DNA of 64,000 nt from JAVJST01 sp040219295 (GCA_040219295.1 JAVJST010000011.1:806001-870000), one strand, 5' to 3'. Positions 51,342-60,884 are shown, counted from the first letter of the stretch. Numbers and translations are program-made. Notes: generated by a model not told the origin, from the letters alone.

Positions 51342-54300
51342 ATGACACGCTGGCAATTTTGGATCGATCGCGGCGGCACCTTCACCGATGTCGTTGGCTT
51401 GGCGCCAGATGGGCGGCTGGTCAGTCACAAGCTCCTGTCCGAGAATCCCGAACAGTACGAAGACGCGGCGCTGCAGGGGATTCGCGATGTTCTCGGCCTC
51501 ACCAAGGAGCAGATGATCCCCGCCGATCAGGTCGACGCGATCAAGATGGGCACCACCGTGGCGACGAACGCCCTGCTGGAGCGCAAGGGTGATCGCACGG
51601 TGCTGGCGGTCACGCGCGGTTTCGCCGATGCGCTCCGGATCGGTTATCAGAATCGGCCGAAGCTGTTCGACCGGAACATCCGGTTGCCCGAAATGCTGTA
51701 CAACAGGGTCGTCGAGATCGACGAGCGTCTTGCCGCTGACGGCACCGTGCTGACGCCACTCGATACGGATGCGGCTCGCGTCGCGTTGCAGGATGCGTTC
51801 GATGACGGCATCCGATCGGTCGCCATCGTGTTCATGCATGGCTACCGGTATCACGATCACGAAATCCGGGTCGCAGAGATCGCCCGCGAAATCGGGTTCA
51901 CTCAAATCTCCGTTTCCCACGAGATCAGCCCGCTGATGAAGCTCGTCTCGCGGGGCGACACGACGGTGGTCGACGCATATCTGTCGCCGATCCTTCGTCG
52001 TTATGTCGATCGCATCGCCAGTGAAATCGAAGGCGTCGACGCCGGTCACGGGGCCGGAGCTGTTACCCGGCTGATGTTCATGCAGTCCAATGGCGGTTTG
52101 ACCGACGCCAACCTGTTTCAGGGCAAGGACAGCATCCTGTCGGGGCCGGCGGGGGGTGTCGTCGGCATGGTCAAGACCGCCGAGTTCGCCGGTTTTGACA
52201 AGCTGATCGGTTTCGACATGGGCGGAACGTCGACCGACGTGTCTCACTACGACGGCGAATACGAGCGTGAGTTTGAAACCCTGGTGGCCGGTGTGCGCAT
52301 GCGCGCGCCGATGATGCGGATCCATACTGTCGCGGCCGGCGGCGGATCCCTGTTGCAGTTCGACGGTGCGCGTTTCCGCGTCGGGCCCGAATCCGCCGGC
52401 GCCAACCCGGGACCTGCCTGTTACCGTCGCGGCGGACCGCTGGCCGTCACCGACTGCAACGTGATGCTCGGCAAGATCCAGCCCGCCTACTTCCCAAAGG
52501 TATTTGGGCCGAATGCGGATGAATCGCTCGATGCCGACGTCGTACGGGCCAGGTTCGCCGATGTCGCGAAGCAGGTCGGTGCGGCGACCGGCGAGACGCC
52601 CGCGCCGGAGGCCGTCGCCGAGGGTTTCCTCAAGATTGCCGTCGAAAGCATGGCCAATGCGATCAAGCAGATATCGGTCCAGCGGGGTTACGATGTTACA
52701 CGATACACGCTGAACTGCTTCGGCGGTGCCGGCGGGCAGCACGCCTGCCTTGTCGCCGACGCGCTCGGCATGACCCGCGTCTTCCTGCATCCGTTCGCCG
52801 GCGTACTGTCCGCTTACGGTATGGGTCTCGCCGACATTCGGGCCATGCGGGAAAAGACTATCGAACAGCCGCTATCGGCGGATCTCATGACCGAGCTTGG
52901 CGCCGTGCTCGACGACCTCGCGACGGCAGCGCGCGACGAAGTCGTGCGGCAAGGCATCGACGACACCGAGATAACCGTTCTGAAGAAGGTCCATCTGCGC
53001 TACGTGGGGACCGATTCGTCGCTGATCGTGCCGCTCGGCAGTCTCGACGAGATGATTGCGACCTTCGAGGATCTCCATCTCCAGCGGTTCGGTTTTGCCG
53101 CACCCGACCGTCAACGGCTTGTCGGAACCGTAACCGCCGAAGCGGTCGGTCACACCGAGGACGTCAGCGGCGAAGCCTTGCCCGAGGATGCGGGTGGCGA
53201 GCCGCCCGCCGTTGACCGGGTTTCGATGTACACCGCCGGTGAGTGGCACGAAGCGCCGATTTACGATCGCGACGACCTGTCGCCGGGCCACACGATCAGC
53301 GGACCGGCGGTGATCGTCGAGCAGACAGCGACTACCGTGGTCGAGCCCGGTTGGCAGGCGCGCATGAACGGGTTTGGCCACATCGTGATGGACCGGGCTG
53401 AGCCGCTGGCACGGGAAATCGCCATTGGCACCGGTGCCGGCGCCGGCAAGTCAGGCCAGGGCGCCGACCCGGTCATGCTCGAGATATTCAACAACCTGTT
53501 CATGTCGATCGCCGAGCAGATGGGCGCGACCCTCGCCAACACGGCGTACTCCGTGAACATCAAGGAGCGGCTCGATTTCTCATGTGCCTTGTTCGACCGT
53601 CACGGCGGGCTGGTGGCTAACGCGCCGCACATGCCCGTGCATCTCGGGTCCATGGGCGAGAGCATCGAGACCGTGATCCGTGAGCGCGAAGGCAACATAA
53701 AGCCGGGTGACGTCTACGCCCTGAACGCGCCCTACAATGGCGGTACCCATTTGCCCGACATCACCGTTATCACGCCGGTCTTCGACGAAGCCGGCAAGGA
53801 ACTGCTGTTCTTCGTCGGCAGCCGCGGCCATCACGCTGATGTCGGCGGGATCACACCGGGTTCGATGCCGGCCGACAGCACATCGGTCGAGGAGGAAGGC
53901 GTCCTGTTCGACAACTTCCTTCTGGTCGAGAATGGGAGGCTACGCGAGCAGGCGCTCGACGAACTGCTGGCCAGCGGGCCTTACCCGGCGCGCAATCCCG
54001 TCAACAACAAGGCGGATCTCGCGGCACAGATCGCCGCCAACGAGAAAGGCGTTCAGGAACTCCGCAGGATGGTGGAGAACTTCGGTCTCGATGTGGTCGA
54101 GGCCTACATGGGACATGTCCAGGATAACGCCGAGGAATCGGTGCGGCGGGTGCTGGATGTTCTCAAGGACGGCGCGTTCACCTATGAACTCGATCAGGGT
54201 CACGTCATCAAGGTCGCGATCTCGATCGACAAGCAGAATCGCCGCGCGCGGATCGACTTTACCGGAACGTCCGATCAGGTGGCGTCGAATTTCAATGCGC

Positions 54301-54992
54301 CGAGCGCCGTTTGCAAGGCCGCCGTGCTTTATGTTTTCCGAACGCTGGTCGACGACGACATCCCGCTCAACGCGGGTTGCCTCAAGCCGCTTGATATCGT
54401 GATTCCCGAAGGCTGCATGCTCAACCCGGTCTATCCTGCCGCCGTGGTCGCCGGCAATGTCGAGACGTCGCAGAGCGTAACCGATGCACTGTACGGTGCT
54501 CTCGGGGTCATGAGTGCGGCCCAGGGTACGATGAACAACCTGACGTTCGGCAACGAGCGATACCAGTACTACGAAACGATCTGCGGCGGCGCCGGCGCCG
54601 GGCCGGACTTTGACGGCGCCAGCGCCGTGCACACCCACATGACCAATTCGCGCCTTACCGATCCGGAAGTGCTCGAGTGGCGGTTTCCGGTGTTGCTCGA
54701 GAGTTTTGCTATCCGGCGCGGTTCAGGCGGTGCGGGTCACCACAAGGGTGGCGACGGGGCGAAGCGGCGGCTGCGGTTCCTCGAACGGATGACCGCCGCG
54801 ATTTTGAGCGATCACCGTCGCGTGCCGCCTTTCGGCAGCGATGGCGGTGCGCCCGGCGCGCTGGGTCGCAACGCGGTCGAGCGGGCGGACGGCCGCGTCG
54901 AGGAGTTGGCCGGCACCGCCAGCACCGAGATGACGCCGGGCGACGTCTTCGTCGTCGAGACGCCGGGCGGTGGCGGGTTCGGCGCGCCGTAG
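51342..54992 (+). CDS. 5-oxoprolinase/N-methylhydantoinase-type protein (fused HyuA-HyuB)
   Basis: 1216 residues, the full length of fused 5-oxoprolinases. The N-terminal HyuA half (about 1-680) has WIDRGGTFTDVVG, the ATP-binding LIGFDMGGTSTDVS and NSNGG-like LMFMQSNGGL. The C-terminal HyuB half (about 700-1216) has PHMPVHLGSMGESI, LNAPYNGGTHLPDITVI, GNVETSQSVTD and the terminal TPGGGGFGAP. It uses ATP to open a lactam or hydantoin ring; 5-oxoproline to glutamate is the textbook reaction. After a GGT-like enzyme it would complete breakdown of a gamma-glutamyl compound. Acetone or acetophenone carboxylase relatives are less likely because those are split subunits. Confidence 0.88.
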   Translation: MTRWQFWIDRGGTFTDVVGLAPDGRLVSHKLLSENPEQYEDAALQGIRDVLGLTKEQMIPADQVDAIKMGTTVATNALLERKGDRTVLAVTRGFADALRIGYQNRPKLFDRNIRLPEMLYNRVVEIDERLAADGTVLTPLDTDAARVALQDAFDDGIRSVAIVFMHGYRYHDHEIRVAEIAREIGFTQISVSHEISPLMKLVSRGDTTVVDAYLSPILRRYVDRIASEIEGVDAGHGAGAVTRLMFMQSNGGLTDANLFQGKDSILSGPAGGVVGMVKTAEFAGFDKLIGFDMGGTSTDVSHYDGEYEREFETLVAGVRMRAPMMRIHTVAAGGGSLLQFDGARFRVGPESAGANPGPACYRRGGPLAVTDCNVMLGKIQPAYFPKVFGPNADESLDADVVRARFADVAKQVGAATGETPAPEAVAEGFLKIAVESMANAIKQISVQRGYDVTRYTLNCFGGAGGQHACLVADALGMTRVFLHPFAGVLSAYGMGLADIRAMREKTIEQPLSADLMTELGAVLDDLATAARDEVVRQGIDDTEITVLKKVHLRYVGTDSSLIVPLGSLDEMIATFEDLHLQRFGFAAPDRQRLVGTVTAEAVGHTEDVSGEALPEDAGGEPPAVDRVSMYTAGEWHEAPIYDRDDLSPGHTISGPAVIVEQTATTVVEPGWQARMNGFGHIVMDRAEPLAREIAIGTGAGAGKSGQGADPVMLEIFNNLFMSIAEQMGATLANTAYSVNIKERLDFSCALFDRHGGLVANAPHMPVHLGSMGESIETVIREREGNIKPGDVYALNAPYNGGTHLPDITVITPVFDEAGKELLFFVGSRGHHADVGGITPGSMPADSTSVEEEGVLFDNFLLVENGRLREQALDELLASGPYPARNPVNNKADLAAQIAANEKGVQELRRMVENFGLDVVEAYMGHVQDNAEESVRRVLDVLKDGAFTYELDQGHVIKVAISIDKQNRRARIDFTGTSDQVASNFNAPSAVCKAAVLYVFRTLVDDDIPLNAGCLKPLDIVIPEGCMLNPVYPAAVVAGNVETSQSVTDALYGALGVMSAAQGTMNNLTFGNERYQYYETICGGAGAGPDFDGASAVHTHMTNSRLTDPEVLEWRFPVLLESFAIRRGSGGAGHHKGGDGAKRRLRFLERMTAAILSDHRRVPPFGSDGGAPGALGRNAVERADGRVEELAGTASTEMTPGDVFVVETPGGGGFGAP

Positions 54993-55107
54993 CCGTAGCC
55001 GTTGCAGGGGCAGGTCGATACACGATATAGTGTTTAGGTCGTGGTTTGCCGCTAGTGATAGCGGGCGAGCCGCGATCTTGCGATTCTAGCGGGGCGACGG
55101 GCAGACC

Positions 55108-56469
55108 ATGATGTTTTTCCCCGGCACGGGAAGCCGCCGATTGCGCCGCCGAGGCGCGGGGCGCAGCCGAGTGCTGGGCCTGGTGCTCGCTGCGGCCGTC
55201 TCGTGTGCGCCAACTCTCGCCATAGCCGCCGAGCTCGAGTCCGAACTCGCGAAACTGCTGGTCGAGCATCCGTCGATCCAGGCCGCCGAGAAACGCTACA
55301 TTTCCGCGACTTATGGCATCGATGTCGCCGAAGCAGGGTTCCTGCCGCAAGTCAACCTGTCGACCAGCGGCGGACCGCAGAAGATCTCGACCCCGACGAC
55401 CCGGACAACGGACGGCGACGATCAGTTTAACCGCACGGGAAACGTTGCGACGCTGTTCGTGACGCACAATCTGTTCGATGGCGATTTCACCGAATCGAGT
55501 GCGCAGACCGCGCGGCTGACTGCGGAACAGGCGGCGGTGACCCTGGCTCAGACGCGTCAGGCAACGTTGTTCGAGGGGATTCGCGTCTATATCGATGTGG
55601 TGCGTCAGAAACGCCTTGTCGATCTCGGTCGCGAGAACGTCGATAACATCCAGCAGCAACTCAACCTGGAAGACGAGCGCGTGCAGCGCGGCTCCGGGAT
55701 CGCCGTCGATGTCCTCGAGGCGAAATCGCGCCTGCAGATCGCCAAGGAGAGGTTGGTCGGGTTCGAGGGATCGCTGCGCAATGCGGCGGCGACCTACAAG
55801 CAGGTCTTCGGGCGTGCACCGGACATCGAGAACATGACCGATCCGTGGCCGCCGGTCGAACTCGTGCCGGTGAGCCTCGACGAGGCGGTGGAGACCGCCA
55901 TGCTCAACAATCCGGCGATGCTCAACAGCGCCGCGTCGGTCGAGATCGCGCGCGAACGCAAGGAGGGCGCCACGGCGGACTATCTGCCGTCCCTCGATCT
56001 CGAGGGCACGATGAATTATGAGCGCAACAATGAAGGAACCACCGGGATCCGGCGTGACTACAGCGTGGTGCTGCGCGCCTCGTGGGATATCTTCACCGGG
56101 TTTGCGACGCCGGCGCTGGTCAATCAGGCGGCCTATGAATACCGGGCGTCGCGCGACACTCACGATCTGACCCGGCGGCGAACGACGGAGCAGGTCCGCG
56201 TTGCCTGGGAATCGCTGATCACGACCCGGGACCGGTCGCGGCTTTTGGAGAATGCGGTCAACATCGCGGCGGAAGTCTACGCGTCGCGGCTCAAGCTGCG
56301 GGCCGCCGGGCAGGACAATGTGATCAACGTGCTCGATGCCGAGAACCAGGTCACCACGGCGCAGATCAACTTCACGTCGACCGCTTACGACGTCCGGCTC
56401 GCATCCTACCAGTTGCTGCTGACAATGGGCCTGCTGACGGCCGAGAACCTCAACCTGCCGACCGCGTGA
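55108..56469 (+). CDS. TolC-family outer-membrane channel protein
   Basis: 453 residues. The N-terminus, Arg-rich then LGLVLAAAVSCAPTLAIAA, is a signal peptide. Two homologous halves of outer-membrane-efflux repeats follow (GFLPQVNLSTSG and DYLPSLDLEG at equivalent places; VTHNLFDGD and ASWDIFTGF the strand-turn motifs). TolC trimers form the outer exit of type I secretion and RND efflux systems. No inner-membrane partner is next to it, so it may serve a transporter elsewhere. It is divergent in content from the oxoprolinase operon, which ends 115 bp upstream. Confidence 0.88.
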   Translation: MMFFPGTGSRRLRRRGAGRSRVLGLVLAAAVSCAPTLAIAAELESELAKLLVEHPSIQAAEKRYISATYGIDVAEAGFLPQVNLSTSGGPQKISTPTTRTTDGDDQFNRTGNVATLFVTHNLFDGDFTESSAQTARLTAEQAAVTLAQTRQATLFEGIRVYIDVVRQKRLVDLGRENVDNIQQQLNLEDERVQRGSGIAVDVLEAKSRLQIAKERLVGFEGSLRNAAATYKQVFGRAPDIENMTDPWPPVELVPVSLDEAVETAMLNNPAMLNSAASVEIARERKEGATADYLPSLDLEGTMNYERNNEGTTGIRRDYSVVLRASWDIFTGFATPALVNQAAYEYRASRDTHDLTRRRTTEQVRVAWESLITTRDRSRLLENAVNIAAEVYASRLKLRAAGQDNVINVLDAENQVTTAQINFTSTAYDVRLASYQLLLTMGLLTAENLNLPTA

Positions 56470-56482
56470 CGCGGTTTCCCGA

Positions 56483-56980
56483 TCAGGATACCGGCGCCGG
56501 TTTCGTTCTCTGCCACTTGGCGAGGTTGTCGTGCGCCGTTTCGCGGGCGTGTGCGGCGTACTCTTCGGCGATGTCGGTCTTCGCGGTCAACTCGATGACG
56601 TATCCGTTGGGGTCGCGAAAATAGATGGAGTGAATGAAGCCGTGATCCGAGACGCCCCGCGTCTCCATGCCGGCTGATTTTCCCTTCTCCATGAAGGCGG
56701 TCATCGTGTCGTAGTCGACCTCAAGCGCGATATGCAGATCGAAATCGTGCTGTTCCTTGAACGAGAACGGCATGTCCGGGGCTTCGAAAAAGGCGAGAAA
56801 GGAGCCGTCACCAAGCTCGTAGAAGCTGTGCAGCACCGCCGTGTCCCGGCCGCTCTTGGTTGTCGTGATCTCGAATGCGTCGGCAAGCGGCAGTCCGAGA
56901 AAATCCTCGTAAAACTGGCGGGTTTCCTCGGAGTCGCGGCATCGATACGCGTTGTGATGCAATCCTTTAATGGTGTTCAT
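56483..56980 (-). CDS. VOC-family (glyoxalase/bleomycin-resistance type) protein
   Basis: 165 residues from the ATG at 56980 (MNTIKGLHHNAYRCRDSEETRQFYED). It comprises one pair of beta-alpha-beta-beta-beta modules. LHHNAYRC has the first metal His, the IHSIYFRDPNGYVIEL block has the last Glu, and FDLHIALEV contributes the middle His. Family members are metal-dependent lyases, dioxygenases or binding proteins. The substrate is unknown. The gene is convergent with tolC, the stops being 13 bp apart. Confidence 0.8.
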   Translation of the reverse strand: MNTIKGLHHNAYRCRDSEETRQFYEDFLGLPLADAFEITTTKSGRDTAVLHSFYELGDGSFLAFFEAPDMPFSFKEQHDFDLHIALEVDYDTMTAFMEKGKSAGMETRGVSDHGFIHSIYFRDPNGYVIELTAKTDIAEEYAAHARETAHDNLAKWQRTKPAPVS

Positions 56981-57226
56981 CGGTCCACTCCTCACCAACT
57001 AGTATGGACATTGAGCGCCATCACTTCCAGTCCCGGGACGGTCTGTGGCGGTGGCGCGCCGAAAGGATGCTTCCCGAGATAGTTGTTGCGGCGAACACGG
57101 GGTGGCGCTACGAATTTACGTGCTGGTTTTGAAGACGTGGCGTATCGCCGGGCATCATTGATCGTTCGAGCCTACACCTTGCCTTTGTAAACCGACCCGC
57201 CGCCCGTTCGGTCGGTGGTAGAATCT

Positions 57227-57240
57227 GCTCCGCGAGGAGC
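57227..57240 (+). other. GNRA-loop hairpin in the cold-shock gene leader
   Basis: GCTCC-GCGA-GGAGC is a perfect 5-bp stem with a GNRA-type tetraloop, 28 bp before the csp ATG. A TAGAAT (57219-57224) just upstream could be the -10, in which case the hairpin lies at the very 5' end of the mRNA. Leader structure is a known control point in csp genes. Confidence 0.35.
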
Positions 57241-57268
57241 GCCTGAACTTGGTATAAGGACGACGACA

Positions 57269-57478
57269 ATGACGACCGGAACCGTGAAATGGTTCAACGC
57301 CACTAAAGGCTATGGGTTCATCGAGCCGGAAGACGGTGGCAAGGACGCGTTCGTTCACATTTCCGCCGTGCAGAAGTCGGGCCTGACAGGCCTGACCGAA
57401 GGGCAGAAAGTCGAATACGACATGGAAGAGGGGCGCAACGGCAAACTGGCCGTGTCGACGATTTCCATCGTCGAGTAA
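57269..57478 (+). CDS. cspA: cold-shock domain protein
   Basis: 69 residues from the ATG at 57269, preceded by AAGGA. The single cold-shock domain has TGTVKWFNATKGYGFIEP (RNP1) and DAFVHISAV (RNP2). It is a single-stranded nucleic-acid chaperone that melts RNA structure. Monocistronic: the next gene begins about 600 bp later. Whether it is cold-induced or constitutive cannot be told. Confidence 0.93.
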   Translation: MTTGTVKWFNATKGYGFIEPEDGGKDAFVHISAVQKSGLTGLTEGQKVEYDMEEGRNGKLAVSTISIVE

Positions 57479-58086
57479 GCGCACTTCCCTGCCGGGTAAC
57501 CGTCGGTTGGCCCGGCGGGCCCGCGATGGGCCCGGACCTGAAACTTCTCGTTCCACGCGGTTGTTTTTCTGACACGAACCGCCGGAGGGAAGGCCTTTGA
57601 TGCCGGTGCGCCGGATCCGGAACGCCTCGGGACGGCATCCCACGGTCTCGATCGCGACGCCGGCGATACCGACCCTTGCGCATCCAGAATGATATTAACC
57701 TTCTGATATAATGGGATTTTCTCTGATCGCCGTGAATCTCCCCGCCTGTCTGCCGCGCGGCGGTCGCCGCCCGTGCCTCGGCGAATGAAGGCGGAACGAT
57801 TTCTCGAGAAGCAGCGGCGGGAGCCGGACCGCGAACCAGGGGGCGATGGCGCGATGGGACAGAGTACCCGTTCGCGCTTAAAGTTATGGTTAAAGAATGG
57901 TAAAAAATTCATTTTTATCAACTTAATAGAACGAATTAATAAAGTCTTGCGAGAGATCCTGCTGCAATTGACTGCGATTGTAGATGGACCTGGGCGCGCC
58001 GATCGTGTTTCATCGGGTATCCGATTCGATTGCCGGAAGGCCACTGAGAAAAGACCGGAAATCCTGGGAAAACTCGGTTTCTGACG
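57479..58086. other. 608-bp intergenic region with promoter-like and AT-rich elements
   Basis: No gene is supported. A GC-rich inverted repeat follows csp (near 57491-57520, GCCGGG...CCCGGC) without a U-run. An extended -10 (57704-57712) and a strikingly AT-rich patch (about 57880-57950, with AAAAAT-TC-ATTTTT) lie before the J-domain gene. It could hold a long leader or a small RNA. Confidence 0.5.
57704..57712 (+). promoter_or_regulatory. extended -10 promoter element
   Basis: TGATATAAT carries a perfect TATAAT preceded by the TGn extension; no good -35 is present, as expected for this class. Transcription would start near 57719, about 370 nt before the next gene. Confidence 0.4.
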
Positions 58087-58731
58087 ATGCGCAAGGTTTC
58101 TTACACGATCCCCTGTTCCAGCCGTTTCCGCGACGCCGTCGAGGCGCTGGCGCGACGCCGGGGCTGCAACGCCGGCGATCTTGCCCGTTCGGTCGTGCTC
58201 ATGCTGCCCATGCAGTCAATTGCGCAACTACCTGATCCGGGTGGACCTTTGCCGGGCGACCGGGAGACGGTCGAACGGAAGTCGGGGCCCGACAAGGGGG
58301 GCACCTGGCGACGTAAACCCCGTCTGCAGGTCCGCTTGCCCGCAGGGTATGACCCGATCGCCATCCGCCGTGCACTCGGCCTGGCCTTGGCCCTTGCCGA
58401 CGGCAAGGCGGCCATTGATGTTGAACTCGACGGTAAATCGATCACCGACGGACAATCAGCGCGTGAACGGCGAGACCAGGCGGAGGAAATCGTCCGGCTG
58501 CGCGCCAGCGTCAGCGCACTGTCGTTCGAGCCGTTCGACGACGGCGTCGAAACGAGGTCCCAGGCGCTGCACGTTCTGGGGTTCCCGCCGGACTCCCGAC
58601 CCGGGCCGCCCGAAGTTCGCGCCCGGTTCCGCGTTCTCGCGACGATTCATCACCCCGACAACGCACAAGGCGACCACCGCCGCATGACGCAGCTCAACGA
58701 GGCGTTCGCCCTGCTGCGCGCCGGACTCTAG
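58087..58731 (+). CDS. protein with C-terminal J-like domain
   Basis: 214 residues. The N-terminus (MRKVSYTIPCSSRFRDAVEALARRRG) resembles a short ribbon-helix-like or zinc-free DNA-binding segment, but this is not certain. Residues about 75-150 are a basic and then acidic helical region. The C-terminal 60 residues (ALHVLGFPPDSRPG; ATIHHPDNAQGDHRRM; LNEAFALL) form a J-like domain with the His189-Pro190-Asp191 triad needed to stimulate DnaK. No Gly/Phe region or zinc finger is present. It is a likely DnaK co-chaperone for a specific client, which is unknown. Confidence 0.65.
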   Translation: MRKVSYTIPCSSRFRDAVEALARRRGCNAGDLARSVVLMLPMQSIAQLPDPGGPLPGDRETVERKSGPDKGGTWRRKPRLQVRLPAGYDPIAIRRALGLALALADGKAAIDVELDGKSITDGQSARERRDQAEEIVRLRASVSALSFEPFDDGVETRSQALHVLGFPPDSRPGPPEVRARFRVLATIHHPDNAQGDHRRMTQLNEAFALLRAGL

Positions 58732-58733
58732 GG

Positions 58734-59699
58734 TCAGTACTCGCCAACCACGTTGCTCGGCTTGCCGGCAACGAAGTTCTCGATGTTGTCGATCATCTGG
58801 TCGCTCAGCGTCTGGATCGCCTCGTGGCTGGCCCATGCTACGTGTGGCGTGAAGATAAAGTTGGACCGCCCCATCAGGCGAAAGAACGGGTGGTCGTCGG
58901 CCGGTGGCTCCGGCATGGTGACATCGATCCCGGCACCGGCGATTTCGCCCTGTTCGATGGCCTGCACCAGGTCCTCTTCGACGATCAGACCGCCGCGCGC
59001 CGTGTTGATGACGATGGCTTCCTTCTTCATGCGCTTGAACTCGGGCATCGCCAGCATGTCGCGTGTCGACGGCAGCAGCGGGCAGTGCAGGGTAAACACG
59101 TCGGCCGTCTCGATGACCTCGTCCCAAGGCGTGTAAAGCGGGCCGAGGCCCTCGACACCCTTGTGGGCGGCAAACACCGGCTCCATCCCGAACGCCCGAG
59201 CGATCTGGGCGACGGACTGGCCAAGGGCCCCTTCGCCCAGGATTCCGAGGCGTTTGCCCGAAAGATCGAAGATGCGGTGGCTGAAGAAACAGAACTGACC
59301 GGACTTCTGCCATTCCCCGGCGGCGACATCGTCCTTGTAGCCAATGATCGAGCGGCTTAGCGCCAGCATGAGGGCAAACGTGTGTTCCGGCACCGTGTTG
59401 ACCGCGTAGCCGCGAATGTTGGAGACGACGATCCCGTTCTCACGGCACCATGCGACATCGATGCAGTCGGTGCCCGTCGCGGCGACGGCGATCATCTTGA
59501 GATCGGGGAGTTGCTTGAGCACGTCCTCGCGAAGCTGAACCTTATTGTTGATGGCGATCGTTGCACCCTGCAGGCGATCCAGCACCTGATCGGCGGAGGT
59601 CTTGCCGTACTCCGTCCATTCGTGCGCAAAGTCTGGTCGTCGGACCGTGACGTCCGGGGCGATCGTGTCGCGGTCAAGAAATACAATGCGGTGGGTCAT
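58734..59699 (-). CDS. D-isomer-specific 2-hydroxyacid dehydrogenase
   Basis: 321 residues from the ATG at 59699, behind AAGGAGACGACG. NAD-binding GILGEGALGQSVAQ near residue 151 deviates from the usual GxGxxG by one acidic residue. The catalytic Arg is in INTARGGLIVEE, and His in FTPHVAWASHEA. It is close to glycerate/hydroxypyruvate reductases and GyaR-type proteins. It ends 2 bp from the convergent J-domain gene. Glyoxylate or hydroxypyruvate reduction is plausible; the substrate is not proven by sequence. Confidence 0.8.
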   Translation of the reverse strand: MTHRIVFLDRDTIAPDVTVRRPDFAHEWTEYGKTSADQVLDRLQGATIAINNKVQLREDVLKQLPDLKMIAVAATGTDCIDVAWCRENGIVVSNIRGYAVNTVPEHTFALMLALSRSIIGYKDDVAAGEWQKSGQFCFFSHRIFDLSGKRLGILGEGALGQSVAQIARAFGMEPVFAAHKGVEGLGPLYTPWDEVIETADVFTLHCPLLPSTRDMLAMPEFKRMKKEAIVINTARGGLIVEEDLVQAIEQGEIAGAGIDVTMPEPPADDHPFFRLMGRSNFIFTPHVAWASHEAIQTLSDQMIDNIENFVAGKPSNVVGEY

Positions 59700-59840
59700 C
59701 GTCGTCTCCTTCGAATCTCGTCCTCGACCCCCGACCATTCCCCGTCGAGGGCGCGGGATAGTCGCCCACAAAGCGTGGTGTTGCAATGTCGCAAACCGAC
59801 GCGGCGTGGTCTGAATGCGCCGGAATCGGCCTGGGAAAGA

Positions 59841-60884
59841 CTAACGTTCTTCGATCTGAAGGGAGACCGACATCTGGTCGGCCATCGCGGGCGAGGTCAG
59901 GTTGATGGTCAGGAGTTCGGCAATGGCGCCGCCAAGGACCATCATCGCCAGCGTGCCGGCGACGATGAAGGCCTTGGATGCGGCGCCCGACGGATCACCG
60001 ATCAGCGGCCGTTCGAGCCGCTCCGCCGCATCCACGCGTTCCTCGCCGGCCTCGAGCCGGCCCGACGCGGCAAATCGACTGTGTGAGGCCGTTTCCACGC
60101 CCGTGACCCAGTTGCCGTTCTCGAGATCGGCAATGGCTTCGGCCTCGGCGGCGGCATGTTCCGCGTCGTCCTGATTTCTGCGGCGTTCCTCTTCGCTCAT
60201 CGGCAACACGTCGGAGAGGTCGATGGTCTCTTCGGCGCTCCGCGGCGCGGGTCGATCCGCATGTTCCGCGCCAATCTCGCTATGCAGACCGTACAGCGAA
60301 TTGACCAGCGCACGGGCGGCTGCGCGCGCCTCGTCCTCGCTCGGCCCATTGTCTATGCCGTAAACCGGATTCGCCGAGATCCTCGGTTCCGGCGCTTCCG
60401 GCACGGTTTCTTCGAATCGCTCCATCGTGGATAACGCCGGGCGCGGGGTCAGCGAATCGAGAATCTCCTCGTCGATCTCGTAGTCCGGGATCTTGATGCA
60501 CGGCAGAATGGCGTCGAGAATCTCGTCGTCTTCCGCTTCGTCATCGGCCTCGAAGTCTTCGGTCGCCTCGGCCGCGGTCCGTTGGGCGGGCACGGCGGTT
60601 TCGGCAGCGCCGAGCCGGAGAATCTCGCGCCGGACTTCCCGGCCGTTGGTGCCCGTGGTCTCCAGCGTCAGGCAGACCTCGTCGATGTTGCCGTCGCCAC
60701 GCAGCGCCTTGGCGGTATCAAGCGCCGTATCGAGGTCGTCAAGTGTGGTGCAAAGCTCGACGCGCCAGCGGTCGTCGGTCCGGCTCTCGACAACCAGATG
60801 CTGTTGCGATGGGGGCGCGTAGTTGGCGCCGAAGCCGTCGGCATCGAGGGCATTCGCTGCCATGCGGTTGGAGTGCCATTTCAT
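59841..60884 (-). CDS. acidic tail-anchored membrane protein of unknown function
   Basis: 347 residues from the ATG at 60884 (MKWHSNRMAANALDADGFGAN). The N-terminal 95 residues include a small alpha/beta unit (HLVVESRTDDRWRVELCTTL...VCLTLETTG). A long Glu/Asp/Ala-rich, probably disordered segment (about 110-290) follows. A single hydrophobic helix near the C-terminus (about 305-330, AFIVAGTLAMMVLGGAIAELL) anchors it. No family is recognised. It is a candidate scaffold or signalling adaptor at the inner membrane. Confidence 0.5.
   Translation of the reverse strand: MKWHSNRMAANALDADGFGANYAPPSQQHLVVESRTDDRWRVELCTTLDDLDTALDTAKALRGDGNIDEVCLTLETTGTNGREVRREILRLGAAETAVPAQRTAAEATEDFEADDEAEDDEILDAILPCIKIPDYEIDEEILDSLTPRPALSTMERFEETVPEAPEPRISANPVYGIDNGPSEDEARAAARALVNSLYGLHSEIGAEHADRPAPRSAEETIDLSDVLPMSEEERRRNQDDAEHAAAEAEAIADLENGNWVTGVETASHSRFAASGRLEAGEERVDAAERLERPLIGDPSGAASKAFIVAGTLAMMVLGGAIAELLTINLTSPAMADQMSVSLQIEER

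Noticed and set aside
51321..52790. A 489-codon minus-strand frame
   Set aside because: It is antisense to the oxoprolinase gene and ends with no family features.
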